The notes beneath the pieces are model-generated. The model was not told the DNA's origin. It saw only the letters and a program-made list of their open reading frames with translations, and did no database searches. A stretch of DNA of 64,000 bases, from positions 1-64,000 of the forward strand of contig NZ_FORN01000034.1 in assembly GCF_900114015.1 (NCBI RefSeq). The letters run 5' to 3'. Position 1 is the stretch's first letter, and each line of letters starts with the position of its first letter. The DNA is from Caulobacter sp. UNC279MFTsu5.1. GTDB lineage: Bacteria; Pseudomonadota; Alphaproteobacteria; Caulobacterales; Caulobacteraceae. The position numbers and the translations under genes were made by a program. Below, in pieces: positions 18,362 through 25,283 of this stretch.

Positions 18362-18390
18362 AGTTTCAAGTGAAACTGGCGTATTCGCCA
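18362..18390. promoter_or_regulatory. Two adjacent palindromes in the mcpA/18528 intergenic region
   Basis: The 18121-18527 gap separates two divergent genes. It contains the perfect palindrome AGTTTCA-AG-TGAAACT (18362-18377) immediately followed by TGGCG-TATT-CGCCA (18377-18390), then an AT-rich stretch (18410-18455) suitable for a promoter. A lone GGTTAA (18213-18218), the half of a CtrA box, lies near mcpA, but no full TTAA-N7-TTAA is visible. The binding factors are unknown. Confidence 0.4.
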
Positions 18391-18527
18391 AGTAAGCGTG
18401 GTTACCAACAAATGAAGAAAACGATCTTTCGCTGACTCAGAATATTTTAACTCGGTTCTGCGAAAAAGCTCAGGCGTCCGGACGACGCGACGTCCGAAGG
18501 GCGAGACACACTACTAGGAGCAGCGGG

Positions 18528-18839
18528 ATGAAATATCCGATCGCTATTGCCGCGGGAATCGCTGGCAGCTTTTTCGTCGCTCAAGCCGCCTCGGCGGCTG
18601 GCGGCTTCGAAGACCAAATGGGCCGTTGCCTGCAACAATTCGCCAACACGCGCGACGCCGCCCAGGTGATGCTGGAATGCACCGCCGACGCCGGCAAGCT
18701 GACCGAGTGCAAGGTCGTCGACAACAGCGCCGCCGGCAAGGGTTTCGACAAGGCCGCCATGTGCATCGCTGAAAAGCTGCCGATGGGCGCCAAGACCGGC
18801 ACCGTGAAGGTCCCGTTCCGCTTCCCGGGCGGCGCGTAA
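18528..18839 (+). CDS. Small secreted protein resembling a lone TonB C-terminal domain
   Basis: A 103-residue protein with a clear signal peptide (MKYPIAIAAGIAGSFFVAQA, cleavage near ASA-A). The mature part carries three cysteines (RCLQQF, LECTAD, MCIAEK) plus one in LTECKVV. The pattern EC..DAGKLTECKVVDNS..GKGFDKAAMCIAEKLP followed by VKVPFRF resembles the TonB_C fold repeat seen in energy transducers (G..V.V..SSG..LD.AA...I....F.P......V.VPF.F). It lacks the membrane anchor and Pro-rich arm of a real TonB, so it is a free periplasmic domain. Function unknown. It has a good AGGAGC ribosome site and stands alone between the che operon and nagA. Confidence 0.75.
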   Translation: MKYPIAIAAGIAGSFFVAQAASAAGGFEDQMGRCLQQFANTRDAAQVMLECTADAGKLTECKVVDNSAAGKGFDKAAMCIAEKLPMGAKTGTVKVPFRFPGGA

Positions 18840-18888
18840 GTCTAAAAGCTCCCCTTCCGGGGATCTTAATACGCCTCCGCTGGCTCCG

Positions 18889-18917
18889 CCGGAGCGTCCC
18901 TGTAGGGGACGCTCCGG
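18889..18917. terminator. Strong hairpin after the secreted-protein gene
   Basis: A perfect 12-bp stem (18889-18900/18906-18917) with loop TGTAG, downstream of the small secreted protein and also downstream of nagA on the other strand. No long T-run follows on either side, though GGGGGCGTTTTG occurs 30 bases on. It may act as a bidirectional terminator or mRNA-stabilising hairpin. A weaker CCCC-TTCC-GGGG hairpin lies at 18851-18862. Confidence 0.5.
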
Positions 18918-18955
18918 CCCGGGGCCGGCGGGGGCGTTTTGCGTTCGAGGGCTTT

Positions 18956-18990
18956 CTTCGCGACGCGCGGCGCGAAGATCCGGGATGACG
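18956..18990. repeat. Partial copy of REP-like family A
   Basis: About 35 bases matching one arm of the palindromic family seen at 1248-1359 and 53871-53976 (the GCGCGAAGATCCGGGATGAC part). The other arm is missing, so it is a half copy. Confidence 0.5.
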
Positions 18991-18993
18991 GGT

Positions 18994-20133
18994 TTAAAGG
19001 TTCGCGACCCCGTCGATCCAGGTCCGGCGCACTTGAACGTCCTTGTCCAGCAGCACCAGGTCGGCGGCCTGGCCGGGCTGGATGGTCCCGCGCCGATCCG
19101 CCAGGCCCAGGAAGGCGGCGGGGGCGGCCGAGGCGATGGACAGGGCGTCCTCCAGCGACAGGCCCAGCATCGCCACGGCGTTGCGCACCGCGCCGATCAT
19201 GTCGAGGTCCGAGCCGGCCAGGGTGCCCTGGTCGTCGACGCAGACCCCGTCGACCACCTGGATGTGGCGGCCCTGCAGGTCGAAGCTCTTGTCGGCCATG
19301 CCGACGGTCGGCATGGCGTCGGTCACCAGCATGAACCGGTCCAGCGGCCGGGTGCGCAGGGCGATGCGCAGCACGGCCGGGTCCACGTGGCGGCCGTCGA
19401 CGATGATCCCGCACCAGGCGGCCTGGCTCTCCAGCGCCGCGCCGACCACGCCCGGCTCGCGGCTGGTCAGCGGCGACATGGCGTTGAACAGATGGGTGAA
19501 GCCGGTCAGGCCCGCGTCCAGCGCCTTGCGCACGACGCCATAGGCGGCGTTGGTGTGGCCGGCGGCGACGGTCACCCCGGCCTGGGCCAGGCGGCGCACC
19601 ATCTCGGGCGTGGTGGTCTCCGGCGCCAGGGTCACCAGGGTCTTGCCGCGCTTGAGCGAGCTCAGCAGGGTCACGGCTTCGTCGTCGAGGGTCCGGAACT
19701 TGCTGGGGTCGTGGATGCCTTTGCGCTTCACATTGAGGAACGGGCCCTCGATGTGCACGCCCAGCACCCCAGGCACGCCGGCCTCGATGGCCTGCTCGGT
19801 CGCCCGCATGGCCGCGTCGACCACGGCCAGGTCGTCGCTGATCAGGGTCGGCAGGAAGCCGGTGGTGCCATAGGGCCGGTGGGCGGCGCCGATGGCGGCG
19901 ATCGCCTCGACGGTGGTGGAGTCGTTGAACAGCACCCCGCCGCCGCCATTGACCTGGGTGTCGATGAAGCCGGGGACCAGCAGGCCGCCGTCCAGGTCGT
20001 GGCGCTGGACGGCGGCCGGCGCGTCGGCGGGGTCGATGAGGCCGTCGATCCGCCCGTCGCGGATCGCCAGGGCCTTGCCCTCGACGATGCCGTGTGGCGT
20101 CAGGATGCGGCCATTAACGAGAACGGACTGCAT
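18994..20133 (-). CDS. nagA: N-acetylglucosamine-6-phosphate deacetylase
   Basis: A 379-residue amidohydrolase that converts GlcNAc-6-phosphate to glucosamine-6-phosphate and acetate. Family motifs are present: PGFIDTQVNGGGG, the metal Glu in GVHIEGPFLN, His in AAGHTNAAYG, His in THLFNAMSPL, and the catalytic Asp in LVTDAMPTVG. Length is normal. The start ATG at 20133 shares a base with the stop of the upstream sugar isomerase gene (TGATG), so the two are translationally coupled. Cytoplasmic; it receives the product of the PTS encoded 10 kb away on the other strand. Confidence 0.96.
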   Translation of the reverse strand: MQSVLVNGRILTPHGIVEGKALAIRDGRIDGLIDPADAPAAVQRHDLDGGLLVPGFIDTQVNGGGGVLFNDSTTVEAIAAIGAAHRPYGTTGFLPTLISDDLAVVDAAMRATEQAIEAGVPGVLGVHIEGPFLNVKRKGIHDPSKFRTLDDEAVTLLSSLKRGKTLVTLAPETTTPEMVRRLAQAGVTVAAGHTNAAYGVVRKALDAGLTGFTHLFNAMSPLTSREPGVVGAALESQAAWCGIIVDGRHVDPAVLRIALRTRPLDRFMLVTDAMPTVGMADKSFDLQGRHIQVVDGVCVDDQGTLAGSDLDMIGAVRNAVAMLGLSLEDALSIASAAPAAFLGLADRRGTIQPGQAADLVLLDKDVQVRRTWIDGVANL

Positions 20134-21224
20134 CAGACGGTTTCTGTGACCTTGTTGAGGTGGGGGGGGCTGTCGGGATCGTAGCCGCGCGCCACCGACA
20201 GGGCGTTGGCCATGCGGTAGAAGCTCTGGATCATCAGGATCGGCTCGATCACCGGATGGGCGGCCAGGGCGGGCAGCACGCCGGCCCCGGTTTCGCCGGC
20301 GCCGGCCAGCAGGACGTCGCCGCCCCGCTCGGCCACGCCCTTGGCCATGGCGTCGACGCTGTCGCGGCTCTCGTCGTTCTGGGCGAACACCAGGACGGGG
20401 AAGCCTTCCTTCACCAGGGCCATCGGGCCGTGCAGCACCTCGGCGGCGCTGAAGGCCTCGGCGTGCAGGCCGCAGGTCTCCTTGAACTTCAAGGCCGCCT
20501 CCTGGGCCACGCCGAAGCCGACGCCGCGGCCCAGCACATAGAGGTTGCGCGCCAGCTTCAGGCGTTCGACGGCCGGGGTCCAGTCCAGGGTCCAGGCTTC
20601 GGCCAGCAGGGCGGGCAGGGTGGCGAGGGCGGCGGTCAGGTCGTCGTCTTCCGTCCAGGCGGCGACCAGCTGGGCGATGGCCGCCAGGGCGGCGATGTAG
20701 GACTTGGTGGCCGCCACGCTCAGCTCGGGGCCAGCGTGCAGCGGCAGCACCTCGTCGGCCAGGGCGGCCAGGGGCGAGGTCGTGTCGTTGACCAGGGCGA
20801 TGACAAAGGCGCCGGCCGCCTTGGCCGATTGCACCGCGGCCAGCAGGTCGGGGCTCTTGCCCGACTGCGAAACGGCCAGATACAGCACGTCGCCCAGGTC
20901 CTGCTGGGCCGCGTAGACCGAACTGACCGACAGGGCGGCCGACGAGGTCAGCACGCCGGTACGGGTCTCGATCAGGTACTTGGCGAAGGTGGCCGCGTGG
21001 TCCGAGCTGCCGCGCGCGCAGGTGACCACGGCGCGGGGCGGGTTGGCGCGCAGGCGCTCGGCGATCTTGGCGGCGCGGGCGGCGTTGGCCCCCAGCTGGG
21101 TGGCGATCACTTGCGAGGCCTGGCCGGCCTCGAGGAACATGCGGGTCGATTCCGCCGTCAGACGCCCACCCGTGGAGGAAGGTTCGGCGGGGGATGCGGA
21201 TCGGGTCAAGACATTGGCCTCCAA
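20133..21224 (-). CDS. nagB: SIS-domain glucosamine-6-phosphate deaminase (NagB-II type)
   Basis: A 363-residue protein with two SIS domains (VVTCARGSSDHAATFAKYLI; SQSGKSPDLLAA; LYVLGRGVGFGVAQEAALKFKET), like the isomerase half of GlmS but without the glutaminase domain. In organisms lacking the classical NagB, this family acts as glucosamine-6-phosphate deaminase/isomerase, producing fructose-6-phosphate and ammonia (family knowledge). Coupling with nagA and the nag regulator supports that role. The catalytic region SAAEVLHGPMALV is intact. An alternative annotation would be a GlmS-like aminotransferase subunit. Confidence 0.9.
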   Translation of the reverse strand: MEANVLTRSASPAEPSSTGGRLTAESTRMFLEAGQASQVIATQLGANAARAAKIAERLRANPPRAVVTCARGSSDHAATFAKYLIETRTGVLTSSAALSVSSVYAAQQDLGDVLYLAVSQSGKSPDLLAAVQSAKAAGAFVIALVNDTTSPLAALADEVLPLHAGPELSVAATKSYIAALAAIAQLVAAWTEDDDLTAALATLPALLAEAWTLDWTPAVERLKLARNLYVLGRGVGFGVAQEAALKFKETCGLHAEAFSAAEVLHGPMALVKEGFPVLVFAQNDESRDSVDAMAKGVAERGGDVLLAGAGETGAGVLPALAAHPVIEPILMIQSFYRMANALSVARGYDPDSPPHLNKVTETV

Positions 21225-21278
21225 GACGGGCGTTCCCTTCAGATAAACGCGGGGCGGGCCCCGTTCGGTACGAGCCCT

Positions 21279-22016
21279 TTAGGAAAGGGCGTTCAGTTCG
21301 GCGACGAAGTCGTAGGCGTCGCCGCGGTAGTAGGATTGGGTCACCTCGACCGCCCGGCCGTCCTTCAGGAAGCCGCGGCGTTCGATCAGCAGGCCGGCGT
21401 CCTTGGCCGGAACGCCCAGCAGTTCGGCGTGCTCGGCGGTGAACAGCACCGCGCGCAGCCGCTGCAGGGCGCGGGCGGGCCGATGACCGGTGACCTCCAG
21501 CGCTTCGTAGAGCGAGGTGCCGACCGCCTCGGCCGACGGCAGGGCGAAGCCGGCGATGGTGGAATATTCCACGGCCATCGGCGCGCCGTCGGCATAGCGA
21601 ATCCGGTTGAAGCGATAGACCGGCGTTCCGGGCGACAGGCCCAGGGTCAGGGACTCCTCGGGGGTGACCGAGCCCTGGGCCTTGCTGATCCACTCGCTGC
21701 GCGGCGTGCGCCCGCGCGAGATCATGTCCTCGGTGAACGACGACAGCTTGGAGAAGCTCTTCTCCACGCGGGCGGCCACGAAGGTCCCCGCGCCCTGGCG
21801 GCGGGTCAGCAGGCCCTCGCTGACCAGGCCGTCCAGCGCCTTGCGCACGGTGATCCGCGAGACGCTGAATTCCTCGGCCATGTCGCGCTCGGCCGGCAGG
21901 GCGTCGTCAGGCGCCAACACCTTCCTCTGGATGGCGTCGCGCAGGGCGCGCTGCAACTGCTTGTAGAGCGGAGCGTGATCGTCGCCCGTCAGGCCGCCGA
22001 TCCGTTCAGAAAACAT
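21279..22016 (-). CDS. nagR: GntR/HutC-family regulator of the nag genes
   Basis: A 245-residue repressor. The N-terminal winged helix domain is recognisable (LYKQLQRALRDAIQRKVLAP; EEFSVSRITVRKALDGLVSE), followed by a UTRA effector domain that binds phosphorylated amino sugars in the NagR/DasR group (family knowledge). The ATG at 22016 follows a GGAG box; a TTG eight codons upstream is less likely. First gene of the leftward operon nagR-nagB-nagA (55-bp gap to nagB). It is divergent from the TonB receptor, with a 263-bp region between that probably holds its operators. Confidence 0.88.
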   Translation of the reverse strand: MFSERIGGLTGDDHAPLYKQLQRALRDAIQRKVLAPDDALPAERDMAEEFSVSRITVRKALDGLVSEGLLTRRQGAGTFVAARVEKSFSKLSSFTEDMISRGRTPRSEWISKAQGSVTPEESLTLGLSPGTPVYRFNRIRYADGAPMAVEYSTIAGFALPSAEAVGTSLYEALEVTGHRPARALQRLRAVLFTAEHAELLGVPAKDAGLLIERRGFLKDGRAVEVTQSYYRGDAYDFVAELNALS

Positions 22017-22084
22017 CGTCAACTCCGCACCCCCGCGCAAATCCGCATCACCCCGTGATCAACGGGATAGCATATGACCATTTT

Positions 22085-22213
22085 CATACCAATAAGAAGA
22101 TGGTCTGGAATTGGTTCTTTTTTGGCCTTGTCATCCGATAAATTTCCGTCACAGTCCCGTTTTGGGGCCCAAGAAGTACCTCATTCTACGGATGTCCGCA
22201 GAAAATTGGTATC
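22085..22213. promoter_or_regulatory. Candidate nag regulator binding region
   Basis: The intergenic region between nagR and the receptor gene is AT-richer than its surroundings. It carries CATACCAAT (22085-22093), TGGTCT (22101-22106) with TTGG ten bases on, and ATTGGTATC (22205-22213), which is nearly the reverse complement of the first motif. TGGTCT/TTGGTAT half-sites are the style of GntR/HutC and FadR-type operators. Assignment to NagR is inference; the rest of 22017-22279 shows no gene. Confidence 0.35.
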
Positions 22214-22279
22214 AAATTGGGCTTGGGGTTCAGCTCCAGGCTCAATGGCTCGAAAAAAACACACGGGGAGAATTCGAAG

Positions 22280-25048
22280 ATGAGAAAGTTTCACAAGACC
22301 ATTCTAACAGCGTCCGCCAGCGTCCTGGCGGTTGCGTTGGCCGCGCCGGCCTTCGCGCAGGACTCTACACAAGTCGAAGAAGTCGTCGTCACCGGCATTC
22401 GCGCTTCGCTGCAAGCGTCAGTCGAAGCCAAGCGTAGCGCCAACGCCGTGATCGACGTGATCACCGCCGAAGATATCGGCAAGTTCCCGGACAAGAACGT
22501 CGCCGAATCCCTGCAACGCGTTCCGGGCGTCACTATCCAGCGTGAATTCGGCGAAGGCGAGCGGATCTCGATCCGCGGCACGGCGCCGACCTTGAATCGT
22601 ACTCTGCTCAACGGCCACGCCGTGGCCACCGCCGACTGGTTCATTCTCGATCAATTCAAGGCCAGTCGCAGCTTCAACTACCTGATGCTGCCGTCGGAAA
22701 TCGTCGGCAAGGTCGAGGTCTTCAAGAGCCCGATGGCCGACATCGACGAGGGCGGCGTGGGCGGCACGGTCAACGTGCACACCCGCAACCCGCTGGACCT
22801 GGCCCCGCTGTCGGTGTCCGGCTCGGTCCAGGCCTTCCATGACGAGAAGTCGGGCAACACCGATCCGACCGCCTCGGCCATGCTCAGCTGGCATAACGCC
22901 GACAAGACCCTGGGCGTCCTGGTCGGCGGCATCTACGACAAGCGCCGCATCCGCCGCGACGGTATCGAGGTCCTGGGCTACCAGGCCGTGACCACCGCCT
23001 CGGGCTCTGGCAACATCAGCGGCATCAGCCCCGGCCAGACGGTCTATGCGCCCAGCCTGATCGGCTCGTCGCTGTTCACCCAGACCCGCGAGCGCAAGGG
23101 CGCCAACTTCGCCATCCAGTACGCGCCGACCGACAAGTTCGAGCTGAACCTGACCGGCCTCTATTCCAAGATGGACGCCGACAACTTCAACCAGAACTAC
23201 ATGGCCTGGATCAGCCAGAAGGTCGGGGCCCTGAGCACCTCGCCGGGCTCGCAGTTCAACATCACCCGCGTCGAGAACGGCACGGCCACCGCCGGCAACT
23301 TCAACGCCATCGGCGGCAACGGCGTGGTGTTCGACGCCATCGATCGCATCGCCCACACCAACGTCGGCTCGATCGACCTGGCCGGCAAGTGGCGTCCGGC
23401 CGACGGCTGGGAGTTCAGCGGCCGTGTTGGCTACACCAAGGCCAAGGGCGCCACCGACCTGCAGCCGTTCTGGGAGACCAACGCCCCGACCGGCCTGACC
23501 TACGACCTGTCGAACGGCCTGCCCAAGGTGCATTTCACCGACATCACCCCGACCACGGCCGACGACGAGATGACCCTGGGCTGGGTGTCGGCCAACACCA
23601 CCGTCAACGACGACGACGAGTTCTACACCTTCGTCGACGGCGAGAAATTCCTGGACGGCGGCGTGTTCAGCTCGGTCAAGTTCGGCCTGAAATACACCGA
23701 CCACGACCGCGACGTGGTGCAGACCTACGGCCAGCGCCGCGCCCTGTTCGGCGCCACGGCCTGCGGCGGCCATTCGTGCTCGCTGGCCGACGTGGCCAAC
23801 GGCGTGACGCCGGGCGACTATCTGGACGGCATCAAGGGGGCGGGCGTGCTCAGCTCGTACCTGACCGCCAGCAAGGACAAGATCGAGGCGATCTACGCCG
23901 CGATGGGTCCGGCCACGATCTACGATCCGAACAACCCCAATGTCGGCGGCTGCATCGGCCTGGCCAACTGCGACCACTTCGGTCCGCTGGAAAGCTTCGA
24001 CTTCAACGAGAAGACCTTCGGCGGCTACGTGATGGGCAACCTGAAGGGCGAGGGCTGGCGCGGCAATGTCGGCGTTCGCGTGGTCAACACCAAGATCGAG
24101 ACCAACGCATGGCGCGTGGGCGTGTCGGCCGGCACGCCGGGCGCCATCAACAACCCGTTCGGCCTGATGGCCCCGACCTCGGGCGAGAAGGAATACACCG
24201 ACATCCTGCCCTCGGCGAACTTCTCGTTCGACGTGCGCGACGACGTGGTGATCCGCCTGGCGGCCGGCCGCGTCATGGCCCGCCCGGACTACGCCCAGAT
24301 GGCCGGCTTCACCTCGCTGACCGAGTCCCTGCTGACGGCCTCGGGCGGCAACCCCGACCTGGATCCCTATCGCGCCAACCAGTACGACGCGACGGTGGAG
24401 TGGTACTTCGCGCCGCAGTCGATCCTGTCGGTCGACTTCTTCTACAAGGATATCTCGACCTACATCGTCCAGGGCGCGACGGTCGAGAAGCTGCCGCTGC
24501 AGGCCGCCGCCAACGACCCGCGGGTCGTCAACCCGGCCAACAACTGCGTGCTGCAGAGCGCCGGCCTCTACAGCTGCGACTACAATGTCGGCCGTCCGGT
24601 CAACGTGGCGGGCGGCGAGACCAAGGGCTTCGAGGTCAACTTCCAGATGCCCGTCTGGAACGGCTTCGGCGTCCTGGCCAACTACACCTATTCCGACGCC
24701 AGCTCGTCGTCGGGGGTTCCGGTGCCGTCGAACTCGAAGAACATCTTCAACGTCAGCGGCTACTATGAAAACGAGCGCTTCAGCGCCCGTCTGTCCTACA
24801 ACTACCGGTCCAAGTTCTTCGTCGACTACGACGCCGAGCGCGGCTACCGCCAGCTGTGGTCGGACTCGATCGCCTCGCTCGACGCGTCGGCCAGCGTCAA
24901 CCTGACCGACAACATCTCGCTCAGCCTCGACGCGGTGAACCTCACCGACGAGAAGCAGACCGACAACTACGACAACGACAAGAACCGTCCGGCCCGTATC
25001 TACAAGAACGGCCGCATGGTCTTTGGCGGCGTCCGGTTCAAGTTCTAG
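22280..25048 (+). CDS. TonB-dependent receptor for GlcNAc/chito-oligosaccharides
   Basis: A 922-residue outer-membrane receptor. It has a signal peptide (KTILTASASVLAVALAAPAFA), TonB-box-like EEVVVTG, a plug (ASLQASVEAKRSANAVIDVI; RVPGVTIQREFGEGERISIRG), and a barrel ending VFGGVRFKF. Its place between nagR and the hexosaminidase/PTS genes mirrors the C. crescentus GlcNAc locus, where the equivalent receptor takes up GlcNAc and chitin oligomers (known for that species; transferred here by synteny). The ATG at 22280 follows GGGGAG; an upstream in-frame ATG at 22217 adds a non-signal-like extension. A terminator follows. Confidence 0.92.
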   Translation: MRKFHKTILTASASVLAVALAAPAFAQDSTQVEEVVVTGIRASLQASVEAKRSANAVIDVITAEDIGKFPDKNVAESLQRVPGVTIQREFGEGERISIRGTAPTLNRTLLNGHAVATADWFILDQFKASRSFNYLMLPSEIVGKVEVFKSPMADIDEGGVGGTVNVHTRNPLDLAPLSVSGSVQAFHDEKSGNTDPTASAMLSWHNADKTLGVLVGGIYDKRRIRRDGIEVLGYQAVTTASGSGNISGISPGQTVYAPSLIGSSLFTQTRERKGANFAIQYAPTDKFELNLTGLYSKMDADNFNQNYMAWISQKVGALSTSPGSQFNITRVENGTATAGNFNAIGGNGVVFDAIDRIAHTNVGSIDLAGKWRPADGWEFSGRVGYTKAKGATDLQPFWETNAPTGLTYDLSNGLPKVHFTDITPTTADDEMTLGWVSANTTVNDDDEFYTFVDGEKFLDGGVFSSVKFGLKYTDHDRDVVQTYGQRRALFGATACGGHSCSLADVANGVTPGDYLDGIKGAGVLSSYLTASKDKIEAIYAAMGPATIYDPNNPNVGGCIGLANCDHFGPLESFDFNEKTFGGYVMGNLKGEGWRGNVGVRVVNTKIETNAWRVGVSAGTPGAINNPFGLMAPTSGEKEYTDILPSANFSFDVRDDVVIRLAAGRVMARPDYAQMAGFTSLTESLLTASGGNPDLDPYRANQYDATVEWYFAPQSILSVDFFYKDISTYIVQGATVEKLPLQAAANDPRVVNPANNCVLQSAGLYSCDYNVGRPVNVAGGETKGFEVNFQMPVWNGFGVLANYTYSDASSSSGVPVPSNSKNIFNVSGYYENERFSARLSYNYRSKFFVDYDAERGYRQLWSDSIASLDASASVNLTDNISLSLDAVNLTDEKQTDNYDNDKNRPARIYKNGRMVFGGVRFKF

Positions 25049-25055
25049 CCGGTAT

Positions 25056-25100
25056 GGACGGGGTCATCGGCATCCGGGCCGCGGGCCCCGTCCTTGTTTT
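25056..25100 (+). terminator. Terminator after the nag TonB receptor
   Basis: An 8-bp stem GGACGGGG (25056-25063) and CCCCGTCC (25086-25093) around a G/C-rich loop, followed by TTGTTTT. It lies just downstream of the receptor stop codon. Confidence 0.75.
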
Positions 25101-25160
25101 CGAGCCAGTTTTTGTTTTCGAGATCGTCGCGTCGGATGCGGCAGGGTCCAGGATCGTTTC

Positions 25161-25283
25161 ATGACCAGCCCGCCGCCGATCGCGACCCAAGCCCTCCTGA
25201 CTGCAAGCATGGAGCTGGGGCGGAGCGGTCAAACGCTCCGCCCGCTTTTTGCTTTCCGTCGGCGGGCGAGCCTTCATTCATGA
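25161..25283 (+). CDS. Possible 40-residue leader ORF overlapping the hexosaminidase start
   Basis: ATG at 25161 (weak GGATC upstream) opens a 40-codon frame (MTSPPPIATQALLTASMELG...) that ends at a TGA overlapping the hexosaminidase ATG (ATGA, 25280-25283). A strong rho-independent terminator (25218-25250) lies inside this frame. The arrangement would allow translation of the leader to disrupt the terminator and couple to the downstream gene. No similarity is recognised, and the frame could be chance in high-GC DNA. Confidence 0.25.
   Translation: MTSPPPIATQALLTASMELGRSGQTLRPLFAFRRRASLHS
25218..25250 (+). terminator. Strong rho-independent terminator just upstream of the hexosaminidase gene
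   Basis: A perfect 10-bp stem GGGCGGAGCG (25218-25227) and CGCTCCGCCC (25234-25243), loop GTCAAA, then GC and five T. It ends only 30 bp before the hexosaminidase start codon and far after the receptor gene, which already has its own terminator. It may therefore work as an attenuator or block read-through. Confidence 0.85.

Noticed and set aside
18121..18527. Full CtrA box (TTAA-N7-TTAA) upstream of mcpA
   Set aside because: Only one half-site (18213-18218) is visible; no second half at the right distance.
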